A stretch of DNA of 64,000 nt from Dipylidium caninum (Eukaryota > Platyhelminthes > Cestoda > Cyclophyllidea > Dipylidiidae): the NCBI GenBank assembly GCA_017562135.1, contig QEYB01000014.1:40554-104553 (forward strand), given 5' to 3'. Within the stretch, counting starts at the first letter, position 1; each line of letters opens with the position of its first letter. This document shows, in pieces, positions 35,220-47,589 of this stretch. Below the pieces are notes generated by a model that saw only the letters and a program-made list of their open reading frames with translations, was not told the origin of the DNA and searched no databases. The translations under genes and the position numbers were made by a program.

Positions 35220-38200
35220 AGAAAAGAACGCGTCTGTAGTATTTTTTCATTTCCCGTGCGCTTCGCTTCGGAGAATGAGAGGCCTCAGCCACATTTACAT
35301 TCAAAGCGATGCGTTATTCTCCACTCTGGACAGTTCATCGGACACAATTAGGGCTCCTGGTGGTGATCAGTGACTGTCCCACAAAGGTTCTTCCTTCACC
35401 CTCACACCAGGCGCCGGTGTAGGCCTTCTGCTTGGTGGGGTACCTGATGCTCACTAATTCCGTTTTGACGTCACAAACTGAATTGAAACCTCGAGAATAC
35501 TTAGGAGAAATTGGTGCCCTCCTCCTGCCTCTCTCCTTGGTGGTTATGCGGGGGACTGAGAGTGATGCCTAATTTAGTTAGGAGGCAACTTGCATCAGAG
35601 CGCAGGTGAGTTCAGCCACACCTTGACATCTCACTGGGAATGCGGAGCACAACCGAGCAGTGATGTAATTTCGACCAGCTTCTTAGCTACTTCATCTCAT
35701 CAAGTGAATTTTAGCTCCACTGTTTGTACTAGTATGACGTGCTTTTTTCTTCTTCCAAAGCTAATAAAATAGGTGTCACGGAAGTACAATCGCAGTGAGC
35801 GGTTGCGCTTCTTTGAATGTTGTACGATATTGCTTCTGTTAGGCGACACTGATATTAACGAGATGTAGCCCAAAATTGTTGTAATTCTAAGAAAGCTCCG
35901 TCTCTCCCCAGCTCCACCTCGTGACACTCAATAACTCTCGCAAATCGGTGATACATAAATAACACGCCCACTCTCTTAACTCTATGAGGCAAAATTGTGT
36001 TTCCAAATGGCAGCTGTTGTCGCCATTTGCCACTCATGAGGCTACAACATTTGTCTGTTCCTGCAGACATCCTCCCACGAGCATGAGGCCACGGGGGGGG
36101 GGCGCCAATGAGGAGGTGGGTGGATAAGATGCTTCGCTAAGCGCCCTCTCCTGTGCCTCGACGTCCCGAAGACTCAACTTCACCTCCTCTTCATTAACTC
36201 CATACCGCCTAAATGAGTGCGTGGCGATATGGTGAAGGCGTCTACAAGTCCATTGTCAGCTTTCGAACCTAAATGTTCTGGCATGTCCTCATGTATATGG
36301 TGTCGATTGTCATCTCTATTGCACTGGATTAACTGCGACTCACTCTGTATTAATCACCAACGCTGATTACAATGCAGTGAAAGTCACAGGACCTGTTCAG
36401 AGTTCATTTAACGCGTCAGAAACACGATGCGAAGAGGTCGGCCAAGTAAATGTTTTCATGCTTGGGGCCACTCTCGCACTTATCAGTTTGCATGCACAAT
36501 CAGGTCCGCGTTGTTACCCATACACGGAGGGGAAGAGCTCCTCCGCAATGCCGACTAGCATCCTCATCCTCATAAGTCCTCAAGCAGCGGTCTCAGTGAC
36601 ACTACGTAGAAGGGACGACTGGGTGACTTGCACGCATCGGCATGAGTGAAAGCTTGCTTGTTTTAGGTCAAGCTCACAAGTGACTGGACAGAGGTGCATA
36701 GCATCACCCGCAACATTTGCGAGCATTCACATTTTCCTTCACAGGCTCTCCGTTGGGCAGCCTCATAATTATCTCTAATGTCGTCATGCAAGCAAGGACG
36801 GCGAGAAGGGCCGAATACCTCGTGATGTCCAGAGGCCTGCCTGCCGGCAGGTGAAAATGCACCTAGTTTAGCCCTCACTTGCGCCTGAAGTCATTTTTTC
36901 TTGAAGGTTGAAAAGGCATGAATGCAAATCTGTTGTGCAGTCGGTGCTCGGAACAAACTTTTTCCCAAAAATTCCACTTCATTTGGGTCCATATTTCGCA
37001 TGCGAATAAGATTGATATGTGCTTCGTACGTGATGACATGCTTCTGTTGGCAGAATAAGTGGAGTATGTTAAATATCTCATTTCAAACACGAGACATCGT
37101 TTCCTGTGATGGTGAGTAGATGACATGGCTTTCTGTCCGGGCTACTTGTCTCTGTTGACATCGCAAATTGCTGCTCAGTTGTTTACCTTCGCTCTCTTAA
37201 TTTCACCCTCTCCCACTCCGTTTACCTCTACGTCGCTCGAAACTTTACCGCATGTCTTTGCTAGGCAAGCCACAGAAGCATACGTGTAGGAGGCTCGTTT
37301 TTCTTCGATTTCTCATTTAGTCATACTTGCCTGACTCCTCCTTACTCCGTGACGAGAGCCTCGACACGGCGTGAAACAGAGCTCGATCCACTTAAAACAC
37401 CAAGTCACTTGACCGAGATCATGGTGTTGATGATGTGAAGAGTGGCTTTTGCCACCTCCACCTCCACCTCAGCCAAGCTTCTTTCATGGGAGTAGGTGAT
37501 CCGTCACAGTGAGTGTGGCCCACACCACGTACCATGCATTGAGCTTGAGGGGCAAGATGCGGGTGCAGCAAGATTTTGAAAGCAAAGAGACAGAGGAAGG
37601 CGATCGCCGTCTTCTCACCGCTGCAAACCTCATCGCGGCAGCACCCGTTCGCCAATCACACGATTACTTGCCTTATTTAGTGATTAAAGGTATTTTCAAT
37701 TGTCAGCCACGTAGAGTGGAGATTTCGTGGGCATGTGGCACACACTAACAGCACCGCGTGTAGCCGCGTACTTCGGGTCAGGTCGGCTCTTCATTTGGTC
37801 CCTGTCAATTCAGCTTGCTTGACTTGACTGGAGTTAGAAATCAGATCGCCTTCGTTCCATCGACTCGAGGCCACTTTCCATTCAATTACAAGTTCATCGA
37901 GTCCTGCCTCTTCACTCTATGCAAAATAAAACGCATTTTGCGTCGATTTTGGAGGGGTTCCCTCCCACTCACACAATTGTGGCTACCATTTTTCGCCTGT
38001 CTCCCTATGCCTCTTCAGCCATCCCCTTGCCTGATGTTGAACAATGATTTGACTCACAGTCATCGCCTCCACCCGAGTGGACTCCGTGTAGCGGTTGTCA
38101 CCGCCTTCCTTACTTCAGTACGTCCACACACTGATATGAGTGTCAACTTCCCGTGCGTACAATTCACCACCCTGGGGGCGGCGTCCGAACCACATTTTGC

Positions 38201-39960
38201 TGCAAGTAACTTCCACCGTCGTATAAGTGCTTAACGCTCTAGTGAAGATGGCTCTGAACAAAGTGGACCGCGTCCAGGATTGGCGAATTTTAAGCCTACA
38301 TTAGCCTGGTCATTTTCACGTCTAAAAGCCCAAATTGAAGAAAAAGTAACCAAGTCTGTGCCTGCTTAACCACTAAGCTTAAAACCTCGCCTATTCTTAG
38401 AACTCATCGTGATGTGTCTCATTCTCAAATAACGCTGCACTGCCAAAGATTGCCTCTACGTAAACCTTCGTCTCCGTCAAAGTAAAGTGCTCACAAGAAG
38501 CGTGGGATGCTTTTACCAGAGTTCACACAGAATGAGATGCACAATTTCATTCGCATTACTTGACGCTCCCGCGTAGTTAGCACTAAGTCACGTCTACCTT
38601 CAGCTCTCGGTGCCCATGCCCAGGAGGAGAGGGACCAACTCAGCTCCCATCGCACTTTTACTGCTCATCTACAAAATCCATCCATCATCCACCCATTCTC
38701 TATTTGCCTCTTGAATGCACTCAATAAACACATTTCTATGCTTGTCGAGACGACTGACGTTGAGTCGTCTCAACGGGACATCTCTCCTATGTGAACGACA
38801 GCAGTGAACAGACAAAGTTACAGATTGTAAGTGCGACCTATGGCGAGGAACATTGTTGGAAGAGAAGCGCGTTAGTGTTCCCGAAGAGACTGAGGAAAAA
38901 AGAAAGAACGCACCGATTCGGAACCAACATTAAAAGGTGAAAATGACTTCTCTTGAGAGCTCTGCTGCCCAGTACCAAAGGACTTGGAAAATAAGCGAGG
39001 AACTTCAAACTCAACGAGGTCAACAGATAGTATGCGTGCAGCCTCCGGGCATAAATCAAATGCAAAAATCTGCTTTATGGCTGCACAATTCCTGCCAGCA
39101 TGGAATTGTGAACGGTGCAACTAATGGGCAACAAGTTGAGTTGGCTGCCTGAAATGCCCCATAGAAGGTGCGCGAAGCGGGACGAAAAGTCCCACACCCT
39201 TACAACTTCACTGTCGCAGAATGCGTCTGTCATCTATCGTCACTAGTCTTCTGAGGAAGCAGATACGGCTGCCGGACATCATGGAACAGGAGGCGAGGTG
39301 GATCAAAAGGCACCGGTAGATACGAAGACCATTTGAGGCAGCGATTAATGATTTCAGCGGGAAGATGCCGCTTCTCACAAGGATCCATCGAGCTACGCGC
39401 AGGAGTTCCCGCTCCACCCCTTCATCCTCCTTAACCTGGCCTCCGACTTGGTATGTCTTTGTGCTACGGCAAAGTCTACAAGTGACTCGTGGACATGTGT
39501 CTGGATGTGGAATACGAAGAATATAACAAACAACGATTGGCACCCGTCTGTCAAAAGCTTTCTTCTTTCCCCTTTTCGCCTACTTCAGTGGCTTAAAGGC
39601 GATATAAATTATTTCACGGTGGTGCGTGCCTCGGTGAGTAAATCCGAGAGCATTTGCGGGTGTCAAGATTACCGACTGACTTGATAGTGAATGAGATGTT
39701 TCAGTGCAGCTCCCAGAAAGCAGTTCTATTGGCATCCTCGGCTGCCAAGTTGGACTGAGGCGAGGAGATGAAAGGATAATTGGCAGCCACCAAAGAAGAA
39801 GATGTGGCCGATTAGAGTGAGCACAGGTTGATAAGAAGTCATTGAAGACCCTGTATCACTTTCCCTTTCCCCTTTTCATCAAGTAGCAACCCTCTGATCG
39901 TCTGCATGCGCGTAAAATCTTTAGGCTGCAAAGTTATGGCGCGTAGGTTTCAGGACTGCA
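35220..39960. other. Unassigned sequence with two exon-like objects
   Basis: Two plus-strand segments look like exons. At about 36,379-36,446, after an atgcag acceptor, a frame reads VKVTGPVQSSFNASETRC and ends at gtaaat. At 37,055-37,111, after ttggcag, a phase 0 to 1 frame reads NKWSMLNISFQTRDIVSC and ends at gtgagt. Both have an N-glycosylation site. They could belong to one secreted-protein gene, but no linking exons or start were found, and the minus strand is also open around the second. Confidence 0.3.
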
Positions 39961-39973
39961 GCCAACTTTCAAA

Positions 39974-40108
39974 ATGTCGAAAAATGAGGATTTTTCACCT
40001 GGAATGGGTAGGGGCGGTGGGCGAGGTCTGGGTAGAGGAGGTGTAGGTCGAGTTGGAGTGACGTCGAGTGGATCAACGCGGACGGGTTGCAACGGTCAAA
40101 GTGCCTGA
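39974..40108 (+). CDS. Short RGG-box reading frame (44 aa)
   Basis: ATG in good context (caaaATGTCG) opens a 44-codon frame. After an acidic start (MSKNEDFSPGM) it has GRGGGRGLGRGGVGR, a typical Gly-Arg-rich RNA-binding segment, then a Ser/Thr tail and stop. RGG segments occur in fibrillarin, Sm/LSm-associated and hnRNP-type proteins, where they bind RNA and are arginine-methylated. Here no RNA-recognition or other domain follows, and no obvious donor was found, so this may be a first exon, a micropeptide or a processed fragment of a larger gene. Confidence 0.35.
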   Translation: MSKNEDFSPGMGRGGGRGLGRGGVGRVGVTSSGSTRTGCNGQSA

Positions 40109-40741
40109 AATGTGCCCATAGTAGTATGGCGCATCTGCTGCTCGTTGACAGCCTTTCACGCTACACTGAGACGCCTGCTATGCCCACTTCCTGGGAGATG
40201 AGCCTGACAGCAATACAAACTCATGGAGCACGAGAAGCTAAGGACAGGCGCATAATCGATCCCTCCTCGCAAAGTGAGGCGATGCTGGGTATGATACGAG
40301 TGAGGGTGACAAAATTTGTCCCGACATTTAAAGCCCCCCATAAAATACCACACTGTTTTATGTTACTCATTTCCCATTCAGCAGCACAAATTAGATTGGT
40401 CAGTTTTAGGAATGCCAAAGCGTTGTGAAGAGCAAATGTGCTCGAGAGTGCTGACTACGGTTGTAAATTGTACTGACGTGTAGTAAATTGCACCAGAATG
40501 TTCGTTTCGTCTCGCACAAGTGACCTGGATACCGTCAATTCCACCTCACCTCATCTCTAATCATTGCTTCATCTCTTTACTCTGCCTTCTTCTCCCATTC
40601 TCTCATCCTCTCATCACCCACCTCCTAACCCACATCGACTCTTACGTCATTGCCATCAGTGAATGAATGTAACGTAGAAAGTGACAACAAAATTCCTCGT
40701 CCACCTACAAGGCCACTTCTCTCGACCACCGTAGGTGGCTC

Positions 40742-40984
40742 ATGCTAATCCCAATTGACGACTTCCACACATGTGTTACCTCTTTCTCCACAATAATGTC
40801 ATCCAAGTCTCCAACTTCCCTACCACTAATGTCTGAATTATTTTCACTGCCTTCTTCCCTCGTAAGTGGCGAGGTGGCCCGTAACCAGCCCAGTCTCAGC
40901 CTGTCCCATCCAACTTCCACTGTGCAAAAAGAAAATTCACGAGAAGACGTAGAGCTTTACAGCCAGAATATTTTGCCCAAATGA
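40742..40984 (+). CDS. Ser-rich small open frame, doubtful
   Basis: An 80-codon ATG frame starting MLIPIDDFHTCV, rich in Ser, Leu and Pro. A gtaagt donor lies inside it after SLPSSL (about 40,861), so it could also be a first exon ending there. No family is recognised and no partner exon was found. Confidence 0.25.
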   Translation: MLIPIDDFHTCVTSFSTIMSSKSPTSLPLMSELFSLPSSLVSGEVARNQPSLSLSHPTSTVQKENSREDVELYSQNILPK

Positions 40985-41538
40985 AGAAGGCCAAGGGGAT
41001 GCCGGTTGACAGAAAGGGAAGAGTAAATGTGATATAAGAACTTCATAGTCTTCTTATTAATCTCTGCGTCATTCGGGCCAATTTTCCTTTCACCTCTCCT
41101 GCTTAGTTCAACTTACCAAAATTACTGCTATTAGGAAACTGCTATCGGTAATTGTGACATTTGCAAACGTTCTCGGATTCGCTCACCGAGGCACATGCCA
41201 CCATGAGCCACCGAATTAGAAAAATAAAGCTTTTGTGAGAGGAGCGAAATATATACATGTTTGAAATAAAGGGCAGTCAGAGGGATAGCAACGGTTCATT
41301 TGCGGCTACAAAGAGACGAACCGCAATCACCGTACAAGTACAGCGATAAAGGCAAGTGGCCTCTTCCGACCCATCTCGAACAACCTTGCTAACACATACT
41401 ATATGTGCTACCAGATATCGCCGAGTAATCCTTCCTTCGGAAAACAAGACAGTGACAAAGCTCATGACGAAAAGGAAGGCGGAGTGAATTAGAAAGCGAG
41501 CACTAAGTCCAGAAAACCGTGTCGCTTTGTTCCCTCAC

Positions 41539-42560
41539 GCAAAGCCATGGTAGAATTGCGTCAGCCAAATGAAGTAGGTGGGCGCTTGGCCCTACTGTGG
41601 CAACTGTTGCAGTGTTGTGGAGGTTAACATCGAAGGTATGAGTTGTGCGTTGGGTAGAAGCACTATGAAAATGTGAGGCTACTTACTGGTGTCGTAGTAG
41701 TCGTAGCCCACTGCTTGCTCCTCGACCATTTGAAGGGCCTCTTGTTTAGGGTAGTCCACCAAGATGGTCACGGGCTGTTGTCCTTGTTGTTGTGGCCGTC
41801 GGGGTTGCTCTAACTCCTCCTTCTTGTGTGATTAGTAAATTAAGAGTCTTCTTCCAATCAGTCGGGTGGTCCCTCCGCCTATTCATTGCACAAATGTGTC
41901 GAATCTGAAGGCTAGGCGGGGGGAGGGGATGAGGATTGAGAGGTTATTCCACAAAAGAGCCATCCTAGTAATTCTTTCTACTAGCACGCCAGTGCGACTG
42001 TACGTCATTGAACTCTAATGGGATGTTCCTCGTCCTCCATCTCCGAGCGCCTGTTGATGGAGTGAAGTAGTAAGAGAAGTGAGTAGTTAGACTAAGCAGG
42101 GTATAATGCTTCTCCCATGCGAATGACATGGAAAAATGAGCGAGGTTAGGAAGATGAAGAGGTGGAATAAGAAGTTCTCTACGTCCTTTGAAAATCTTCT
42201 GCGGAGCGCGAATGGTCCTTTTATTGAAGTCAAGCTGTCCAGCCGATATCAGCATGCCCTGTCATGACGTCTACATTGCCGATGCACTTACGAGTCGTGC
42301 TTCACTTCGCCCACTTTCACATGGAGTTCGGCAGCCGATACAGTCACGTCACTCGACCAATCATCCTTCCCCATTGAGAACGCCTCCGCAGTTGTGCAAC
42401 CGTTGTCGTGGTGATAGAGGGTGGAGGGATCAGGGAGTTTAACGAGTTCGGAGGGTGTAGCCCGTGAGTTTAAGGTCGGTGGGTGAGCCTCGGCATTCTT
42501 GAACTGCACGACACATGCAACGGCGAGTTCTGTCAGCTGTTCTATCTCTACTCCTGCCCA
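41539..42560 (-). CDS. Multi-exon gene fragment, unrecognised protein
   Basis: Four minus-strand segments join with consistent phases. Exon a, from about 42,560 to 42,292, contains SELVKLPDPSTLYHHDNG and ends ELHVKVGEVKHD before a phase-2 gtaagt. Exon b, 42,050-42,014, reads RSEMEDEEHPIR and ends phase 0 at a weak gttcaa donor. Exon c, 41,822-41,687, reads KEELEQPRRPQQQGQQPVTI, then LVDYPKQEALQMVEEQ and GYDYYDT before a phase-1 gtaagt. Exon d, 41,603-41,539, reads GPSAHLLHLADAILPWL and ends phase 0 at gtgagg. Exons a and c look strongly coding. A possible start lies at 42,683 (MLIEDEEEVE followed by gtaagt). The 3' end was not resolved. Gln-rich and acidic segments suggest a regulatory or scaffold protein, but I recognise no domain. 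Confidence 0.55.
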
Positions 42561-42719
42561 CCACTCGCCCGCACATTGTCTTCCTCGGTGACTCGAGATT
42601 TTCTTTTCCTCTGCTTTCTCTGTCACAAGAAGACTTTGTTCCATTAAACTTACTTCTACCTCTTCTTCATCTTCAATCAGCATCTCTTTTCTGCACTAAA
42701 GACTTACCTCGTCACCTCA

Positions 42720-42896
42720 TGGTGAATTGCCTGCGTGAGGTAGTTAAGTCAGAGGAGTCCGCGGAATTAAGTAGAGAAATTAATAGGTTTCGAGTTGAAT
42801 TCCCTCGGGGTGAAAATGCTATAAGGACTGCACTAACTGCCTCTCGTGTAGCGAGTGGTGAGTGGATCATTAATCGAGAAGACGTCCTCCGTTAAT
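42720..42896 (+). CDS. Possible small protein or terminal exon (58 aa)
   Basis: An ATG frame of 58 codons reads MVNCLREVVKSEESAELSR, then EINRFRVEFPRGENAIRTAL, and ends REDVLR before TAA. AATAAA overlaps the region immediately after the stop. The residue mix is coding-like and amphipathic. It starts only 37 nt from a possible minus-strand ATG at 42,683, so the two could be divergent genes. Alternatively it is the last exon of a gene entering from the left. No family recognised. Confidence 0.35.
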
Positions 42897-42899
42897 AAA

Positions 42900-44630
42900 T
42901 CCCATCAACCTGCATCCAGTTCCAGTTGGCCGGTGAGCTCACAGGCGACTGGACTACGCAAAGACGACGACTAATATCTAGTCTGTGCGTTCGCAAGTGC
43001 CTGCTCGTCTGAACCGCTTGAGCTGCAGTCGAACGAAGCTGACGACGTGTGGGCCTATTTAAGGCTCCACCACAAGGCTTTCCTCAAACTCCCAATGTAG
43101 GCACTGCACGCGACGCTCTCCATTCCGTTCCTTCTTAGTGCAATCTATGCTCTTCGGCGCGCAAATTCTAGCTAAAGGGGGGATCGGTGAAAGAAGCCAC
43201 TGTGGGGCAGCCAAGGGAGATTAAACTTGCATTCGCCATTCTCTACCCCATCTCTCACTGCCTCAAACAGAAGCCGCGATTTCTCTTTTTTAAACGACCT
43301 TATGAGGACACGAGAGAAGTGTACGTTGCACAAGGTACATTTGTGCAATTCTGCCGCGAAATCAGACAAATTGCCCCTCCTAGTTGAGAATGGACCCAGG
43401 TATGAAGGTATGGACAGAAATGCCTTGATACTCCGCTCTCCGCCCGAGTAGCGAACACTTTCTTTCTGCAATCTTGTCATCATCCTCGATTGCCTTGCCA
43501 GACACTGAAAGTTCACATATCTGTAAGGATATCTGCTGAGAACTGACACGGAATCTGTTCCTAGTCGCATACCTACGTATATGCGAAAACATATTTCATA
43601 AGATAGGCTCACTCTCACCCAGAGTCTACGTTTCGGCAAGAACGACACAATTTCACGACTTCGGGACCGCGAGGTGATGGACAGAATGATTGAATCGATA
43701 TGAGGTTAACACTCGTTTCCACCCACCGAAAACGCTCGGTTGCCAAGTTTTCTTTGGATATGATGGCTACTTGATCAGCCCACCTGTCGGTTGAGGAATC
43801 TCGACACACGCGTGCGACTCGGTGCACCTACTGTAAATGGGACGGGGATAAAGCCGCCATGTATTGACGGAGGGCATGTTTGTTGCTGCTTGCGATGATG
43901 CTGCAGATGTTTCGGTTGCTGACTCGCCAATCTCGCCTGATCGCAAACTCACTATCTCACTGTCTAACAAAACTCCTCTCGCACCACATCACATTCCTAG
44001 ACAGCTTTGCCCCATATGGCCTATACTCGTTTTCTTCCTAGGTTTAATCTTACCCAATTTTTTCCTACTCAGCTTTGTAGAATCTGACGAAGTCCACTGA
44101 CTGGGAGGAATGTAAGCTCGTTTACCAACTTGTTGCTCCACCGAGTTTTGTCGTCATTTCCAACACTTCGCCTAGGAGTGTTTACCTGACAATACATCAG
44201 AAGGTGGGAAAAGAGCCATTGTCTATCTTTGCGTGTAACATGACGCTATCACCTTCCAGACAAGAAGGAATGAGATTATGGCAGTAGAATGGATTTCCTC
44301 CCAAATAAAAAGCATGTTTTTCATTTTTGTGCATTTTCCTTCATCGATGTTAATGTATATTCTACGACACCCCACATGTGTGAGAAGCTCTCTTCTAATC
44401 TCACGGCTATGAGTCAGAGAGTCTGGATGCTTGACGGCTAGTACACTAGGAGAAGAGCACTCAAATCGGAACGAAGGGTTATGCTTATCAATCGGATAGA
44501 TCAATGCAGGTATCCAACTGATCCCTTTCCCAATCCACTCACCAGGCGACTACTTGTGCGCGAGAATGCATACGTGTGTGTGTGTGTGTGTGTGCGCAGG
44601 GCGATGGCTCCTCACTCGCTCACCATCGTG
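42900..44630. other. Unassigned sequence
   Basis: Open frames at 43,648-43,172 (minus, 158 codons) and 44,504-44,223 (minus, 93 codons, starting MIYPIDKHNPSF) lack recognisable motifs. A block near 44,370-44,410 resembles 45,120-45,160 (shared TTCTTCTAATCT), a hint of one more short repeat. Confidence 0.3.
44573..44596. repeat. GT dinucleotide microsatellite
   Basis: About eleven GT units. It lies just before repeat C copy 3. Confidence 0.95.
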
Positions 44631-44639
44631 GTCAGTGCA

Positions 44640-44900
44640 GTGAGTGCAGTGGGTGTCGTTCATGCTCTGTTGAGGCACTAGCAAGGCAGCCAAATGGAAT
44701 GTCAGCCTGGCGCACTGATGCTATGGGGCCGTAGACGCAGTCTTGCGGGACGGCTAGTCAAAAAGCATTCAACAACCTTTTGTTCTAAGGAAAACACTCT
44801 TTCTGCATCTTTCATTTCAATATAGTGGCATGTGTGACACTTTCCGCCGTATTTTATAATCTTATGGTGGGTAGGAGTTACATCCATGAATATGCCATGA
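44640..44900 (-). repeat. Dispersed repeat C, copy 3
   Basis: Same orientation as the 22.1 kb copy: starts CTCTGTTGAGGCACTAGCA, continues with CTATGGGGCCGTAGACGCAG, then a block around TTTCATTTCAATATAGTGGCA. Inverted relative to the 14.5 and 51.5 kb copies. Confidence 0.6.
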
Positions 44901-44909
44901 AGGAGTTTG

Positions 44910-46210
44910 GCTAGTAGGTGTGCTGCTTGGGACCAGGAGAAGCAAACACTAAGATAGGAGGTGGCTTATGTGAAATATGGTACCGTGAACGGTTCCAAGC
45001 GGCCGCAATAGAATTCTTCCCGTTGACGATAAGGTGATTTTACAACCTCGTATATGTGTGAATAAGTTCTAGTCTAGCATTTAGAGTGGAAGAAATATGA
45101 CTTCTTACTCAAATCAATCACCGTATGTCGTAAACCTTTCTTCTAATCTAACGCAAAGAACGGGCGGTTGACAATGCACTGATGGGTGAGGGACAACAGC
45201 TCTGCCAAGGCAAGGCAGGAAATACCTATCCAGTGTCGAATCTGGCCTAGGCTATTGTCCTAAGCAAAAACAGCGCTTCACGTGTAACAGGGCACCATTT
45301 GATGAGAAAAGAGGGATTCGAGTGCGCAAAGTAGTTAAAGGGGCCTGAGCAAACATTGGAGTTTTAGTAATAGGAAAGCGTAATTGACTTTGATACTGTC
45401 AATTTGAGTGTTTTTGACAGCTTTCTGTATACTCCTCAAGTAATATTAGGTCTGAGAAGTTCCCTGACCGATGGCTTGTATATAATTTAAGTTCTCCAAC
45501 CAATTTCTTGGAGAAAATGCCATATCAGGTGTGGTCTCTGATTTTTGGCCCACCATATCAAATTGCTTCTTTCTACCTCAATTTCGCTTATTCAAAAAAC
45601 TTTACTTTACCTCATTCATTTCCTCTCCTCCTATTGGGTTACGAATAAGTAAGCGGGGCCATAATTCCTCCTTTTACATGTCCTGACCCTTACACTCATT
45701 CGCTCGCTCGATTGAGCGCTTCCGTGAAACGGACCTTAAATTTGTCAGTCATGTTTGTTTACTAGGGCGCCTGAGGGTAGGTAGATGAGTTGGTATTTAG
45801 GTATTTTGCTTTCGTCGGTGACATAGGGTATGTTAGTATGACATTCTGCCCAGGAATCATAAAATAGCGCAGAAAGGACACCATACTTCCTGCCATACAT
45901 TCCTTGGTCATGGAAAAGATCTAACACGTTTTCCCGACCGTGGCCAACGACATCCCGTCAGCCCCTAGCAACTATCCCGAATTCATGGTTTTAGAGGTGA
46001 TTTATTTTATTGCTCCTGTAAGTTTTCAACTTTAACCACTATAAAGACATAGCAGAGAAGTTTAAAGGGAACAAAATTCCTATTCCGATAAGAATGCAAT
46101 GCATGAACGGCGTTGTGTGGCTATTCTAATGACACATTATTCTTTGATATGCAGGCCTATCACGGGTTCTGTTGAATCGGAAGAATGAAGTGTACACGTT
46201 GGATCACCAG
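44910..46210. other. Unassigned sequence
   Basis: No gene, RNA or repeat could be supported beyond the short similarity noted near 45,120-45,160. Confidence 0.35.
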
Positions 46211-46213
46211 TAG

Positions 46214-46365
46214 GAGAACGTCCAAAGTTGCCGACATTTAGTGTAAACAGTCTGGACGATATGCTAGAAGGCATTTTCATCATCGATTGTAAATCTCGAG
46301 ATCTCGATAAAGAATTTTCTAGACTGGGATTACGAGCACAGACTAAGACGTTGAGCAATTCCAAG
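46214..46365 (+). other. Isolated strong exon, unrecognised protein
   Basis: Acceptor caccagtag, then 152 nt open from phase 1 to phase 0, ending at a gtgaag donor. The frame reads RPKLPTFSVNSLDDMLEGIF, then IIDCKSRDLDKEFSRLGLRA and TKTLSNSK. Length, phase and composition fit a real exon. Further plus frames at 46,790-46,933 and 46,930-47,211 (with DLILEESCRGAL and KRRREDWVVYKM) may be later exons, but I could not join them with confidence. Confidence 0.4.
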
Positions 46366-47589
46366 GTGAAGATAATGCTCGTGCCCCTTACCGTACATGC
46401 TTTCGGGAGTGAAATGCATATCGTTTAACGACAGCTCACTCTCGAGATTTGTAGAGCAACACGACATTGTTTTGAAGTGATTCACTCATGGATAGAAATA
46501 CGACGCTGTGGTGAATTAAGGACGTCGGTGTCTTCGTCAGTGCCCACATCCACTGTATTTTACAGGGTGATTCTGCCTCAACAACGAATTCGTATATTTC
46601 GGGGAGGGGACGAACATTAGGAAGTAGAAGGCGTTTCAGCTGTGCCAATCATAGATAGACTGGTGAATTTTCCCCACACAAGCCACACTGTTGAGTGCTG
46701 ACAATGCTTGCCCTTCCGCCTGACTGGTAGTGTACCAGCCTAACCTTTTCCTGCCTCTTGAGAGTAGCTTTTGCGTGCCCTTCCAACCAATGGGAGGAGA
46801 GGGAAAATTCGGACAATTTATACTACCACAAAATGTGTGCGAATTGAGAGTGACAATGGTCATGCATTTTAAGCAACTATTTAAACTAGTGAACTGGTTG
46901 ATTAATTCACTGTCTGCCAATTTCTTCCATTGAAAATATTTGTAAGTGGGAACAAGTCTCAGTGTCAGCAACTTGATTTAATTCTGGAAGAATCATGCCG
47001 AGGTGCCTTATCAAATCAAGGGCGCCTAAATATAAGAGAGAAAACTGACAAATACGGAGCCAATGTGATGAAACGCAGACGTGAAGACTGGGTAGTTTAC
47101 AAAATGGGTGGTAGTGTCAATGCACCTCCTCATCATCCGCCGTCACGCCACGCATGTACACTTAACTACCATCACGCGAGTGTCACACAAATGCCCGTCA
47201 CATCGGAATGAGCGCAACAAGTTGGCATTAACAAAGAAAATCATTCTCGCCAAATCGTTGACTCTTGGTAAAGAGAACGTGTCTTACGAGGTATGCTCTT
47301 GAGAGATCGGTGAGGAGAACGTCGCCAAATCTTCCTCATCGCGGTTGGAGTGCGTTGGATCTAAATGGATTGGAAAATGCTAGTGGAGGGGAATGGGCAA
47401 CATGTAAGCAGACAAAGTGGGCTGAAGCAAGCATAGGGACGTCATGCGAGCCGGTGTATGCACCCACTGACTACAGGTGGAGGTCGTGGCAAACGTTGCA
47501 ATGAAAACCCAATCCGCGTCTGCCTGTTGACCTTTACTAGACAAGATAAAGAGGCGACACACTTGGTTGAAACACTAACGACACAAGGG

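Noticed and set aside
43172..43648. 158-codon minus-strand frame
   Set aside because: No recognisable motif, partly open opposite strand and no splice context; length alone is within chance expectation for 64 kb.
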